This document shows positions 18,701-26,874 of a DNA stretch of 64,000 nt, in pieces; the first letter of the stretch is position 1, and every line of letters begins with the position of its first letter. The stretch covers positions 1-64,000 of the forward strand of contig NZ_AKJL01000156.1 of NCBI RefSeq assembly GCF_000282355.1, given 5' to 3'. The stretch is from Pseudomonas sp. GM49 (lineage in GTDB: Bacteria > Pseudomonadota > Gammaproteobacteria > Pseudomonadales > Pseudomonadaceae). The position numbers and the translations under genes are program-made. The notes below the pieces were generated by a model. It ran no database searches. It was not told the origin of the DNA and saw only the letters and a program-made list of their open reading frames with translations.

Positions 18701-18724
18701 TTGCAGTCTGACAAGCGATTACCC

Positions 18725-20080
18725 ATGACGACTCGTACCCGTATCCTCACCGGCATCACCACCACCGGCACGCCGCACCTGGGCAACTACGCTGGCGCCA
18801 TCCGCCCGGCGATCGTCGCCAGCCGTGACAGCAATGCCGATTCGTTCTACTTCCTGGCCGACTACCACGCCCTGATCAAGTGCGATGACCCGCTGCGCAT
18901 CCAGCGCTCGCGTCTGGAAATCGCTGCGACCTGGCTGGCCGGTGGCCTGGATGTCGACCGCGTGACCTTCTACCGCCAGTCCGATATCCCGGAAATTCCC
19001 GAGCTGACATGGCTGCTGACCTGCGTCGCCGCCAAGGGCCTGCTCAATCGCGCCCACGCCTACAAGGCTTCGGTGGACAAGAACGTCGAGACCGGTGAGG
19101 ACCCGGATGCCGGTATCACCATGGGCCTGTACAGCTATCCGGTGCTGATGGCTGCGGACATCCTGATGTTCAACGCGCACAAGGTGCCGGTCGGTCGTGA
19201 CCAGATCCAGCACGTGGAAATGGCGCGGGATATCGGCCAGCGCTTCAACCATCTGTTTGGCCAGGGCAAAGAGTTCTTCACCATGCCCGAGGCGTTGATC
19301 GAAGAGAGTGTCGCTACGTTGCCGGGCCTGGATGGCCGCAAAATGTCGAAGAGCTACGACAACACCATTCCGCTGTTCAGCAGCGCCAAAGAGTTGAAGG
19401 ACGCGATTTCGCGGATCGTCACTGACTCCCGCGCGCCGGGCGAAGCGAAAGATCCGGATAACTCGCACCTGTTCACCTTGTTCCAGGCGTTCGCCACCCC
19501 GGCGCAGGCCGACGAGTTCCGCAGCGAACTGTTGCAGGGCCTGGGTTGGGGCGAGGCGAAGAATCGTCTGTTCCAGCTGCTGGACAGTGAACTGGGCGAG
19601 TCCCGTGAGCGCTACAACCAGCTGATCGAGCGCCCGGCGGATCTGGAAGACATCCTGCAACACGGCGCGAAAAAGGCCCGTGCGGTGGCGACGCCGTTCC
19701 TCAACGAACTGCGTGAAGCGGTGGGCCTGCGCTCCTTCGTTGCCCAGACCCAGGTGGCGACGACCATCAAGAAAAAAGCCGCGAAAGCTGCGCGTTTTGT
19801 CAGCTTCCGTGAAGACGACGGCAGTTTCCGCTTCCGTCTGCTGGCGGCCGACGGCGAGCAACTGCTGCTGTCGCGCAACTTCGCCGACGGTAAAACCGCA
19901 GGCCAGGTGACCAAGCAACTGCAATCGGGTCAGCCATTGGACGTGCGTAACGAAGACTTGAGCTTCAGCGTCTGGCTGGAAGGCGAGTGCGTTGCCGACA
20001 GCCCGGCCTTTGCTGACAGCGCCGCCCGCGATGCTGCCATCGAGACCCTGCGAGTTGCCCTGACGCCGGTTCAGGAATAA
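18725..20080 (+). CDS. trpS: Tryptophan-tRNA ligase with C-terminal YegP-like extension
   Basis: A 451-aa class I aminoacyl-tRNA synthetase that charges tRNA-Trp. The HIGH-type motif is HLGN (residues 18-21) and the second ATP motif is KMSKS (206-210). It is over 100 residues longer than the E. coli enzyme (334 aa). The extra tail, from about 350, shows two similar units ([16 protein letters not shown] and [15 protein letters not shown], each followed by an Ala-rich helix) that resemble the duplicated YegP/DUF1508 domain. ATG at 18725 chosen; the upstream TTG at 18701 is less likely. Confidence 0.94.
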   Translation: MTTRTRILTGITTTGTPHLGNYAGAIRPAIVASRDSNADSFYFLADYHALIKCDDPLRIQRSRLEIAATWLAGGLDVDRVTFYRQSDIPEIPELTWLLTCVAAKGLLNRAHAYKASVDKNVETGEDPDAGITMGLYSYPVLMAADILMFNAHKVPVGRDQIQHVEMARDIGQRFNHLFGQGKEFFTMPEALIEESVATLPGLDGRKMSKSYDNTIPLFSSAKELKDAISRIVTDSRAPGEAKDPDNSHLFTLFQAFATPAQADEFRSELLQGLGWGEAKNRLFQLLDSELGESRERYNQLIERPADLEDILQHGAKKARAVATPFLNELREAVGLRSFVAQTQVATTIKKKAAKAARFVSFREDDGSFRFRLLAADGEQLLLSRNFADGKTAGQVTKQLQSGQPLDVRNEDLSFSVWLEGECVADSPAFADSAARDAAIETLRVALTPVQE

Positions 20081-20121
20081 ATCAGCGGCTTGGCCCGACC
20101 AAGGGCCGATTGCCATTCCTC

Positions 20122-20153
20122 CGGGCCGTCGCTACAGTGTCGGCCCGTTTTTG
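20122..20153 (+). terminator. Terminator after trpS
   Basis: CGGGCCG (20122-20128) pairs with CGGCCCG (20141-20147), followed by TTTTTG, directly before zapE. It may be partial, leaving some read-through. Confidence 0.65.
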
Positions 20154-20171
20154 TTGCCTTGCTAACGAATT

Positions 20172-21266
20172 ATGACGCCCCTAGAACGATATCAAGCTGA
20201 TCTGAAACGCCCGGAATTCTTCCATGACGCCGCGCAGGAAACCGCCGTGCGTCATTTGCAGCGCCTGTACGACGACCTGGTCGCGGCTGAGCAAAACAAG
20301 CCGGGCCTGCTGGGCAAGTTGTTTGGCAAGAAGGATCAGACCCCGGTCAAGGGCCTGTATTTCTGGGGCGGCGTAGGCCGCGGCAAGACTTACCTGGTGG
20401 ACACCTTCTTCGAAGCGCTGCCCTTCAAGGAAAAGTCCCGTACGCACTTCCACCGCTTCATGAAGCGCGTGCACGAAGAGATGAAAACCCTGGGCGGCGA
20501 GAAAAACCCGCTGACCATCATCGCCAAGCGTTTCGCCACCGAAGCCCGGGTAATCTGCTTCGATGAATTCTTCGTTTCCGACATCACCGACGCCATGATC
20601 CTTGGCACCCTGATGGAAGAACTGTTCAAGAACGGCGTGACCCTGGTCGCGACGTCGAACATCGTGCCGGACGGCCTGTACAAGGACGGCCTGCAACGGG
20701 CGCGCTTCCTGCCGGCCATTGCGCTGATCAAGCAGAACACCGAGATCGTCAACGTCGACAGCGGCGTCGACTATCGTCTGCGTCACCTCGAACAAGCCGA
20801 GCTGTTCCACTATCCACTCGACGAAGCCGCCAACGAAAGCCTGCGCAAGAGCTTCCGTGCGTTGACACCGGAATGCACGGCGGCGGTCGAAAATGACGTG
20901 CTGATGATCGAGAACCGTGAAATACGCGCCCTGCGCACCTGCGATGACGTGGCCTGGTTCAACTTCCGTGAACTGTGCGACGGCCCGCGCAGCCAGAATG
21001 ACTACATCGAACTGGGCAAGATCTTCCACGCCGTGCTGCTCAGCGATGTTGAGCAGATGAGCGTCACCACCGACGACATCGCCCGACGCTTCATCAACAT
21101 GGTCGACGAGTTCTACGACCGTAACGTGAAGCTGATCATTTCTGCCGAAGTCGAATTGAAGGATCTGTACACCGGCGGTCGCTTGAATTTCGAGTTCCAG
21201 CGAACCCTCAGCCGACTGCTGGAAATGCAATCCCACGAATTCCTGTCCCGGGCGCACAAGCCGTAA
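20172..21266 (+). CDS. zapE: Cell division protein ZapE (AFG1-like ATPase)
   Basis: A 364-aa AAA-like ATPase with Walker A GGVGRGKT (residues 66-73) and Walker B-type ICFDEFFVSD. It has full AFG1/LACE1 family length. E. coli ZapE associates with the Z-ring and destabilises FtsZ polymers in an ATP-dependent way under low oxygen or heat. Nearby zapG on the other strand is another division-linked gene. Start ATG at 20172 gives MTPLERYQ, the conserved N-terminus. Confidence 0.93.
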   Translation: MTPLERYQADLKRPEFFHDAAQETAVRHLQRLYDDLVAAEQNKPGLLGKLFGKKDQTPVKGLYFWGGVGRGKTYLVDTFFEALPFKEKSRTHFHRFMKRVHEEMKTLGGEKNPLTIIAKRFATEARVICFDEFFVSDITDAMILGTLMEELFKNGVTLVATSNIVPDGLYKDGLQRARFLPAIALIKQNTEIVNVDSGVDYRLRHLEQAELFHYPLDEAANESLRKSFRALTPECTAAVENDVLMIENREIRALRTCDDVAWFNFRELCDGPRSQNDYIELGKIFHAVLLSDVEQMSVTTDDIARRFINMVDEFYDRNVKLIISAEVELKDLYTGGRLNFEFQRTLSRLLEMQSHEFLSRAHKP

Positions 21267-21281
21267 GACAAATCGGAAAAT

Positions 21282-21312
21282 AAAAAAGGCCTGCGATTGC
21301 AGGCCTTTTTTG
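21282..21312 (+). terminator. Terminator of zapE (also faces the broken asparaginase gene)
   Basis: AAAAAAGGCCTGC-GATT-GCAGGCCTTTTTT: symmetric, with A- and T-runs on both sides, so it is likely bidirectional and closes the minus-strand operon as well. Confidence 0.93.
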
Positions 21313-21356
21313 TCAGAGCAAATCCTCTGCCCACAGATTTTTACATTGTTTTGAAG

Positions 21357-22340
21357 TCAAATGTCTTCGTTGAGATACTGCGCAAGCTCGTGCTGCCGTT
21401 GGCAACCAAGCAGCAGCCAAAGCAGAATTCTGGCTTTTCGCGGACATAGAAAGCCCGCCATCGATGCCCCCTTGCGCATCAAGTCCATTTCACCACCGCC
21501 AAAACCGTAAGAGGCACGTGCGGTGGTGCCGGAGCCGGTTCGGGTCGCAATGATCACGGGGATTCGTTCGGCAACATGTTCAATCATTGTCGCCCAGCGC
21601 TGCGAGATGTGGCCGGCGCCGAAACCGCCGATCACCAGCCCGTCGTAATCGAGTGCGAGAATATTTTCCAGTAGCAGGGTGTCGGCCGAAAGTGAGGCCT
21701 CAAGCAGCGCAACCTTCTGTGTGGTCTGTTGCGGCAACGGTAACACCGTGCGCGGCCCCGGCGGGCGCAGGTAGTGAACACGGTCTTCCAACAGTAGGCC
21801 CGCGGGCCCCACGACCGGAGAGGAAAACGCCTGCAATGCCAGCGAATCGGTTTTACGTACGCTGCACGCTTGATGAATCTGTCCGTTCATCACGACCTGG
21901 ACACCGCGCTGCCGACTGTTCTGCGCCAAGGCAACGCGACATGCATCCAGCAGATTGGCCGGCCCATCGGCACCTGGCTGCGCTGCGGAACGCATGGCAC
22001 CGGTCAGCACCAAGGGGGTGTCGTAGGGCCACAGGTAATCCAAAAACACCGCGACTTCTTCGAGGGTGTCGGTACCCTGGGTAATTACGACACCGACAGC
22101 GCCCTGTTTGACCTGAAACTCAGCCTAGGACAATACGTTCAGCAAAAACTCGAAATCCAGGGACGCACTGGGCAGCAGGCCGAGGGTCTCGACGGTGACT
22201 CCGGCCAGTGTCGTCAGTTCCGGTATGGAAGTCAGCAGGGCTTCGCCGCTGACGGTAGGGATGACACCTTCACCGGCATTGCTCGCTTGCATGCTTACTG
22301 TGCCGCCAAGTGCCGCAATGGACAGTTTGGGCAGGTCCAT
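21357..22340 (-). pseudogene. Type I/II asparaginase, interrupted by an in-frame amber codon
   Basis: From the ATG at 22340 (GAGG upstream; MDLPKLSIAALGGTVS, holding the N-terminal GGT nucleophile motif of asparaginases) the frame runs to a TAG at about 22125-22127 and continues unbroken in the same frame (AEFQVKQGA, then VVITQGTDTLEE, the second catalytic TDT motif) to 21357. The 984-base total is 328 codons with one stop and no frameshift, so a single substitution, for example CAG or AAG to TAG, explains it. Both halves look otherwise intact, which suggests a recent loss, a sequencing error or amber read-through. Last gene of the monooxygenase-amidase group; 77 bases after the membrane-protein gene. 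Confidence 0.87.
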
Positions 22341-22417
22341 GGGATACCTCGCTTGTTTGTAATGAAAAGTGGCTGTATCCGCTTTTGAGGCCGCTATACA
22401 GCCGAATGGCTGGAGCA

Positions 22418-23611
22418 TTAATCAGCGATCAGAAAACCGATCAGCGGCACGATCAGCAGTGTGCTGATGGCCATCGACAGTACATTGGCGATGTAGGCGT
22501 GCATGTCGACCGGTAATTTCCTGGCAATCACACAGGCCAGCGGTGGTGCGAGCAATGCCCCCAGCAGTGCACTTGAGACGATAATCTGCCAGCTGCCGCC
22601 ATACGCCAGTATCGCCGCGGGCACCACTGAAACCAGCGGGATGTAAGTGGGATACCAGCCGCGCAACATCCATTGTTGACGCCAGATCAGCACGCCGATG
22701 GCCGAGGCCAATGCCTGCGCGCCGATGATGTGCAGCAACAGGCCCGATCCGTACGCGGGGCTTGAAGGGTTCAAGCTGTACGCCAGCAATGCACCCAGTA
22801 TCAGGCCAAGGCTGGCCAGCTCATTGCCGAAGAACGGTGCTTCGGAAAAGTCCGCCAGAATCCGGCGCAGGATCCAGGTAACGCCATAGTCGGGCGCCTT
22901 GGCGGGGGCGATCGAAGCGGGTGGCGCTTCCGACGACCTGGATTTCACCAGGTTCGGCCAATAGCGGCAGAACAGAAACGCCAGGACGCTGGCAACCGCC
23001 ATGCCCAGTACATTGCCAATCACAGCAGGCAAGGCCAGCGGTTGGCACACGTAGTTGACGATCAGCAGGCACATCGGTGTGACGAGTACGGCGCCCATGA
23101 GTGCGCCGTTGATCGTGACCCTCCAGCCTCCGCCAAACATTAGCACCATCGCCGCTGGCAGCGAGACGAATGCTACGAATGTGGGCTGCCAGGTTGTGGC
23201 TGTCACCGTCCAGCCCCACAGCAGATTGCTCAGCAGCAGCCCGAGCAACGAACTGGTGACCAGCCAGGGCCAAAGTCCTGTTCCATAGGAGATGGCAAAC
23301 CCTTGCCAGGATTTCCCCGTTCGATTCGCCCAGTAAGCCAGATAAGCGCCCGCCAGCAGGCCGATCGAAGCGAACTCGTGCTTGTAGAAAGCCACCTCGC
23401 TGATGTCACCTAACACCCAACGCAACCAAGCACTCGGTTCGGGTAGCAGCGATACCATGTCGCCGTACCCGGGCCAATTCGCTCCCCAGAAAGTCCGGTT
23501 GCTGAAAGAAAGCCAGACAATCAGCAGTGTCGTGCCGATCATTAGCAGTACGACGGCTGTATCAATCGGTGATTTGCGCGATGGTTGGTTTTTATCGGTT
23601 GTAACTTCCAT
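22418..23611 (-). CDS. Polytopic membrane protein with internal duplication, family not recognised
   Basis: A 397-aa integral membrane protein with about ten hydrophobic helices. It is a tandem duplication: WVLGDISEVAFYKHEFASIG (about residue 66 on) matches RILADFSEAPFFGNELASLG (about 250 on), and FGGGWRVTINGALMGAVL matches YGGSWQIIVSSALLGALL, each followed by a similar NVLGMAVAS/NVLSMAIST helix. The two halves are joined by a polar linker (about 225-240, SRSSEAPPAS). Nested between amidase (16-base gap) and asparaginase, it is probably a transporter or channel for the substrate or product of those enzymes. That role is inferred from position only. Confidence 0.8.
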   Translation of the reverse strand: MEVTTDKNQPSRKSPIDTAVVLLMIGTTLLIVWLSFSNRTFWGANWPGYGDMVSLLPEPSAWLRWVLGDISEVAFYKHEFASIGLLAGAYLAYWANRTGKSWQGFAISYGTGLWPWLVTSSLLGLLLSNLLWGWTVTATTWQPTFVAFVSLPAAMVLMFGGGWRVTINGALMGAVLVTPMCLLIVNYVCQPLALPAVIGNVLGMAVASVLAFLFCRYWPNLVKSRSSEAPPASIAPAKAPDYGVTWILRRILADFSEAPFFGNELASLGLILGALLAYSLNPSSPAYGSGLLLHIIGAQALASAIGVLIWRQQWMLRGWYPTYIPLVSVVPAAILAYGGSWQIIVSSALLGALLAPPLACVIARKLPVDMHAYIANVLSMAISTLLIVPLIGFLIAD

Positions 23612-23627
23612 GCGATAGGCCTCCTGA

Positions 23628-24515
23628 TCAACGTGGGAGGCAAGGGTGTTTGGTGTAGCCGAGCATCTGATCGTAAAGATCGGCTCGGCGATCGCGATGC
23701 AGATCGTTCAGGTTGTTCCAGATGGGCGCACTGCGGGAGCTGCTCAGGTCAACATCGGCAAACAGGATTTCCTGCCTGTCTGCCGAAGCCACGGCGTCAA
23801 TCGGCCAGCCGTTGGTTCCGGCAATCAACGAGCAACCCAGGTAGCGCGCGCCGCGCTCCTCGCCGATCCGGCTGGCGGCAGCGATAAACACGTTGTTGAC
23901 GTGAGCGGCGGTCATCGTCAGATACGACGCCATGCACTTACCGGCATCGTCGAACAGCGGCGGCGGTGTCCAGACCCAGTTGTTCAGGCTGCAAATGATG
24001 TCTGCGCCTTGCTGGGCGAGGATCCGTGGCACCTCCGGGAACCAGATGTCCCAGCAGATCAACAGCCCGATGCGGCCGATCGGTGTGTCGAAAACCGGGA
24101 AACCCAGGTCGCCTGGGGTGAACCAGAGCTTCTCCAGATTCCACAAATGGGCTTTGCGGTACTTGCCGATAAAACCGTCTGGTCCCACCAGAACGCCGGT
24201 GTTGAAGAGTCGCATGCCGTCGCGTTCGGCCAGACCGGCCACGAGGTAAACGTTGTGTTCTCGGGCGAAGTCGATCCAGCACTGCACGCTTGGCCCGTCG
24301 GGAACCGCTTCGGCATGGGCGAAGGCATCCTGTCGATTGCTGAAGAAATAGCCGGTATTGGAAAGCTCGGGCAGAACGATGAGATTCGCACCGCCGTTTA
24401 CCGCTTCAAGCGCCAATTCCAGGCTGCGACGCAGATTACCTACACATTTCTCGATGCCGACTTGTGGATCGAATTGCACGACTGCTACACGAACAGGGCT
24501 TGTTGGCTCAGTCAT
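23628..24515 (-). CDS. Nitrilase-superfamily carbon-nitrogen hydrolase (probable amidase)
   Basis: A 295-aa enzyme with the full nitrilase-fold triad: Glu in LPELSNTGYF, Lys in GKYRKAHL and Cys in LLICWDIWFPE. It is nearer to amide hydrolases such as DavA (5-aminovaleramidase) than to true nitrilases by its motif pattern. Placed after an amino-acid 2-monooxygenase, it probably hydrolyses the amide made by that enzyme to the carboxylic acid and ammonia. The start at 24515 (MTEPTSP) has GAGGA upstream. Separated from the monooxygenase by 207 bases and from the membrane protein by 16. Confidence 0.88.
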   Translation of the reverse strand: MTEPTSPVRVAVVQFDPQVGIEKCVGNLRRSLELALEAVNGGANLIVLPELSNTGYFFSNRQDAFAHAEAVPDGPSVQCWIDFAREHNVYLVAGLAERDGMRLFNTGVLVGPDGFIGKYRKAHLWNLEKLWFTPGDLGFPVFDTPIGRIGLLICWDIWFPEVPRILAQQGADIICSLNNWVWTPPPLFDDAGKCMASYLTMTAAHVNNVFIAAASRIGEERGARYLGCSLIAGTNGWPIDAVASADRQEILFADVDLSSSRSAPIWNNLNDLHRDRRADLYDQMLGYTKHPCLPR

Positions 24516-24682
24516 TCCGTCGTTCCTCTTTTTATTGTTTTTCAAGCTGTTAAATGGCGTGTGTATAAGAGGGGAATCAGGAATGGGGTGTAAGTCAGCT
24601 ACTTCCGTTTAGGTCGTAGTCCTTGTCCTAAAATGGATCAGAGTGATATTTGATGGCAGTGGGCAGCCGGTGCGAGGGGTAG

Positions 24683-24709
24683 AGCCATGTATTGCGTGCA
24701 TGGCTCTGG
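24683..24709. other. Hairpin between the monooxygenase and amidase genes
   Basis: AGAGCCATG and CATGGCTCT form a perfect 9-bp stem around a 9-base loop. There is no T-run on either strand, so it looks more like an mRNA processing or stability element, or a protein site, than an intrinsic terminator. The 207-base gap otherwise holds no gene. Confidence 0.45.
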
Positions 24710-24722
24710 AACGGGGGTGTGA

Positions 24723-26669
24723 TCAGATTTTGAGTTGGTAGTGCGGGTAGTCGCTCAAGGAAAATCCGCCATTGAAGGTCGCGGCGGTTTTGTTGCAGAT
24801 ATGAATCACCGCATCGACAGCACCGCGAAAACATGGCTCCGTCCAACCGGCATCGACGGAAAATGACTCGCCGGACAAATACAAGCCTGATACATGAGCA
24901 AGGTCCCGGTTGTACTTCATCAGGCTGACGGCATCGTAGTAGGAGCCCGGTCGGTAAAGCTTGGCACAGCCCAGCGCATTTTCATCAGTGATCCAACGCT
25001 GAACCACCGCTTGATCAATGCTGATGTAGGGAGAGATTTTTTCCTGGATGTTGGCAGAGTTCATGAGTATGCGATCCAGCTCTTCGGCGCATTTTGATAC
25101 CAACTCCGTATCGCTGAATGCGGCGAGCTTGGTTGCGTCATCTTCCCAGGTATAACTCAGCAGGATGCAGTCATAGCTGTAATTGTCGTTGTAGCGGTAG
25201 GTATAGACATCGTGGATAAAACTGTCGGTTACGATGGCTTGCGGGATGTTTTTGTTTTTCGAGAGAAATGATTTTTTCAGTGGTGCAAACACTTTGCAGC
25301 TAGTTTCCCAGTGTGCGGTTTTGTAGGCGTTAATCGTCTCGAAAGGAAGCATCTCCCGGGTGAAACTTTCGAGCTTGATACGAGTTTCAATCAGCCAGGA
25401 GGGTAGTGTCATGATGACCGAGTCAAAGTCATCAAATTGCTCCTGGATTTGCTCGGGTTGACTGTGTTTCCAGTTGTAATAGACGCGTATTTTTTGATTG
25501 GTCAGCTTTTCCAGTTTTGTGACGGATGAGTCGGTGAGAAGCCCATTGCTTCTTTCGAGGCAATGTTCGTAGATGGACTTTCCGGTTTCGTCGGTTTTCA
25601 TAAACAGCAGGCATTCGTCCAAAGCGGCGAGGCCGATGTAGCGGGGCCTGTCGAAACTCTGCCCCATTGAGTCAAAAACGGCTTCGCTATTCAGGTAGGG
25701 CGAATCCAGTGGATCGCCGTTTGAGTCCACTCGACCATGGATCAGTTGCAATTGGCTGCTGAAACCGAAAATCGCGGTACGCAGAGGGTAGAGGCAGCAG
25801 ATGTCGTAAAAAGCTCCCCAGCTACCGTCACCTATACCTATCGCGTAAAAAATTGCGGACTCTTGCGCAGACATTCCCATTCCGCCGAAATCCCCGGGTG
25901 AGCGGGCATCCCAAGCTTTCAGTGCTGGCATGCTGACCAGATCGCGGAACGAGACACTCTCGTATTTTTCAACGATAGAAGCCCATATGGCTTCCCATTC
26001 CTGGCTCGCATAGAGCTCAGCAACGTGGCGGGTCATACGATCGGCAAAGGCTTTCCACTTGGAATAAACCTTTTGCAATTCATCACCGGGAGGTGGTGTG
26101 ACGCCGTCTTCGTTTTTCCATATCAACATTTGCGGCGCCGATCCGCCGCCCATGCTGCCCTCCCGGAGATAGATGCCTGTCGAGTTAACCCATTGGCTAC
26201 CGGGGTTGGCGAAGTCTGAAAACGCCAATTCAAATTGATTGGCGTAGTAAGCCATCAGCGACCGACCTCCTGTCGGTGGCTCATCCGCCCGGTTGAAGAA
26301 GGGCATGCGCATTGCGCCCATTTCAAACGGCGTATGGCTTGCTGCCGCGTTTCGGCTACCGGGAACGGTCAGATGCCTGCCGCCGATGCGTCTGGATTGT
26401 TCGATGAGAGTGATATGGGTAAAACCGCAGCGATAGAGTTCTCTGGCGGCGGTCAGGCCGGTGACGCCGGCGCCGATAATGCAGATTTTATGTTGCGGGT
26501 CAGTTGCCCTGGCGATGCCGTTTTCCTGTTCTACCAACGCGCGATAGTCAAAGCACAAATCCGGCGGATTGGGAAAGCGAGCCGCCCATTTGTTTTTAGC
26601 CGAGCGCTTTGTTCGGGCGGCCTCCTTGGCGATGTATGAAGGGTAGTTGTAGCTTGATCCGATAGTCAT
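24723..26669 (-). CDS. Flavin-dependent amino-acid 2-monooxygenase (IaaM/DavB/phenylalanine-oxidase family)
   Basis: A 648-aa flavoprotein from ATG 26669 (GGAAG upstream; the ORF reads on to 26816 without support). The FAD loop is GAGVTG (66-71), followed by the RRIGGRH flavin motif. EMGAMRMP corresponds to EMGAMRFP of tryptophan 2-monooxygenase, whose Arg holds the substrate carboxylate. ILLSYTWEDDATKL closely matches IaaM's LLSYTWEDDAQK, and the C-terminal flavin segment DAGWTEP keeps the family Trp-x-Glu. Such enzymes turn an L-amino acid, with O2, into the one-carbon-shorter amide plus CO2. About 60 N-terminal residues precede the flavin domain. The substrate (Trp, Phe, Lys or other) is not decided. 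The gene is visibly A+T-richer than its neighbours, suggesting transfer. Confidence 0.86.
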   Translation of the reverse strand: MTIGSSYNYPSYIAKEAARTKRSAKNKWAARFPNPPDLCFDYRALVEQENGIARATDPQHKICIIGAGVTGLTAARELYRCGFTHITLIEQSRRIGGRHLTVPGSRNAAASHTPFEMGAMRMPFFNRADEPPTGGRSLMAYYANQFELAFSDFANPGSQWVNSTGIYLREGSMGGGSAPQMLIWKNEDGVTPPPGDELQKVYSKWKAFADRMTRHVAELYASQEWEAIWASIVEKYESVSFRDLVSMPALKAWDARSPGDFGGMGMSAQESAIFYAIGIGDGSWGAFYDICCLYPLRTAIFGFSSQLQLIHGRVDSNGDPLDSPYLNSEAVFDSMGQSFDRPRYIGLAALDECLLFMKTDETGKSIYEHCLERSNGLLTDSSVTKLEKLTNQKIRVYYNWKHSQPEQIQEQFDDFDSVIMTLPSWLIETRIKLESFTREMLPFETINAYKTAHWETSCKVFAPLKKSFLSKNKNIPQAIVTDSFIHDVYTYRYNDNYSYDCILLSYTWEDDATKLAAFSDTELVSKCAEELDRILMNSANIQEKISPYISIDQAVVQRWITDENALGCAKLYRPGSYYDAVSLMKYNRDLAHVSGLYLSGESFSVDAGWTEPCFRGAVDAVIHICNKTAATFNGGFSLSDYPHYQLKI

Positions 26670-26820
26670 GGTTGATCTTCCCTGATGGTGTTTGCAGGGA
26701 AGATGTTGAAGTTTTTTAAGGGGCTGCGTCTGTGGGCAGGGTTGGGTTCTCCGGCGCTCTGTATTCTGCTTTTTGCGTAGGAAATGCACCGCGAAAGAAC
26801 TGCGTGGCCGGAGCAAGATT

Positions 26821-26854
26821 CAATGTGGAAGCGAGTAGGCCCGCTCCCACATTG
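26821..26854. repeat. Solo degenerate REP-like hairpin
   Basis: CAATGTGGAAGCGAG and CCGCTCCCACATTG form an imperfect inverted repeat around TAGGC. It carries REP arm sequence (GCTCCCACA) but in a single compact palindrome, lying just past the regulator's stop, where it may also act as a transcription end. Confidence 0.6.
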
Positions 26855-26874
26855 GGTTTGTGTTGGGCCTGGAT

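Noticed and set aside
22340-22418. Upstream extension of the asparaginase to 22418
   Set aside because: No start signal; the GAGG before 22340 and the conserved GGT position support the shorter form, though with cleavage-type export unclear.
26670-26816. 49-residue N-terminal extension of the monooxygenase, possibly a propeptide as in phenylalanine oxidase
   Set aside because: The extension has no ribosome-binding site and an Arg/Gln/His-rich odd composition, while the ATG at 26669 has GGAAG upstream.
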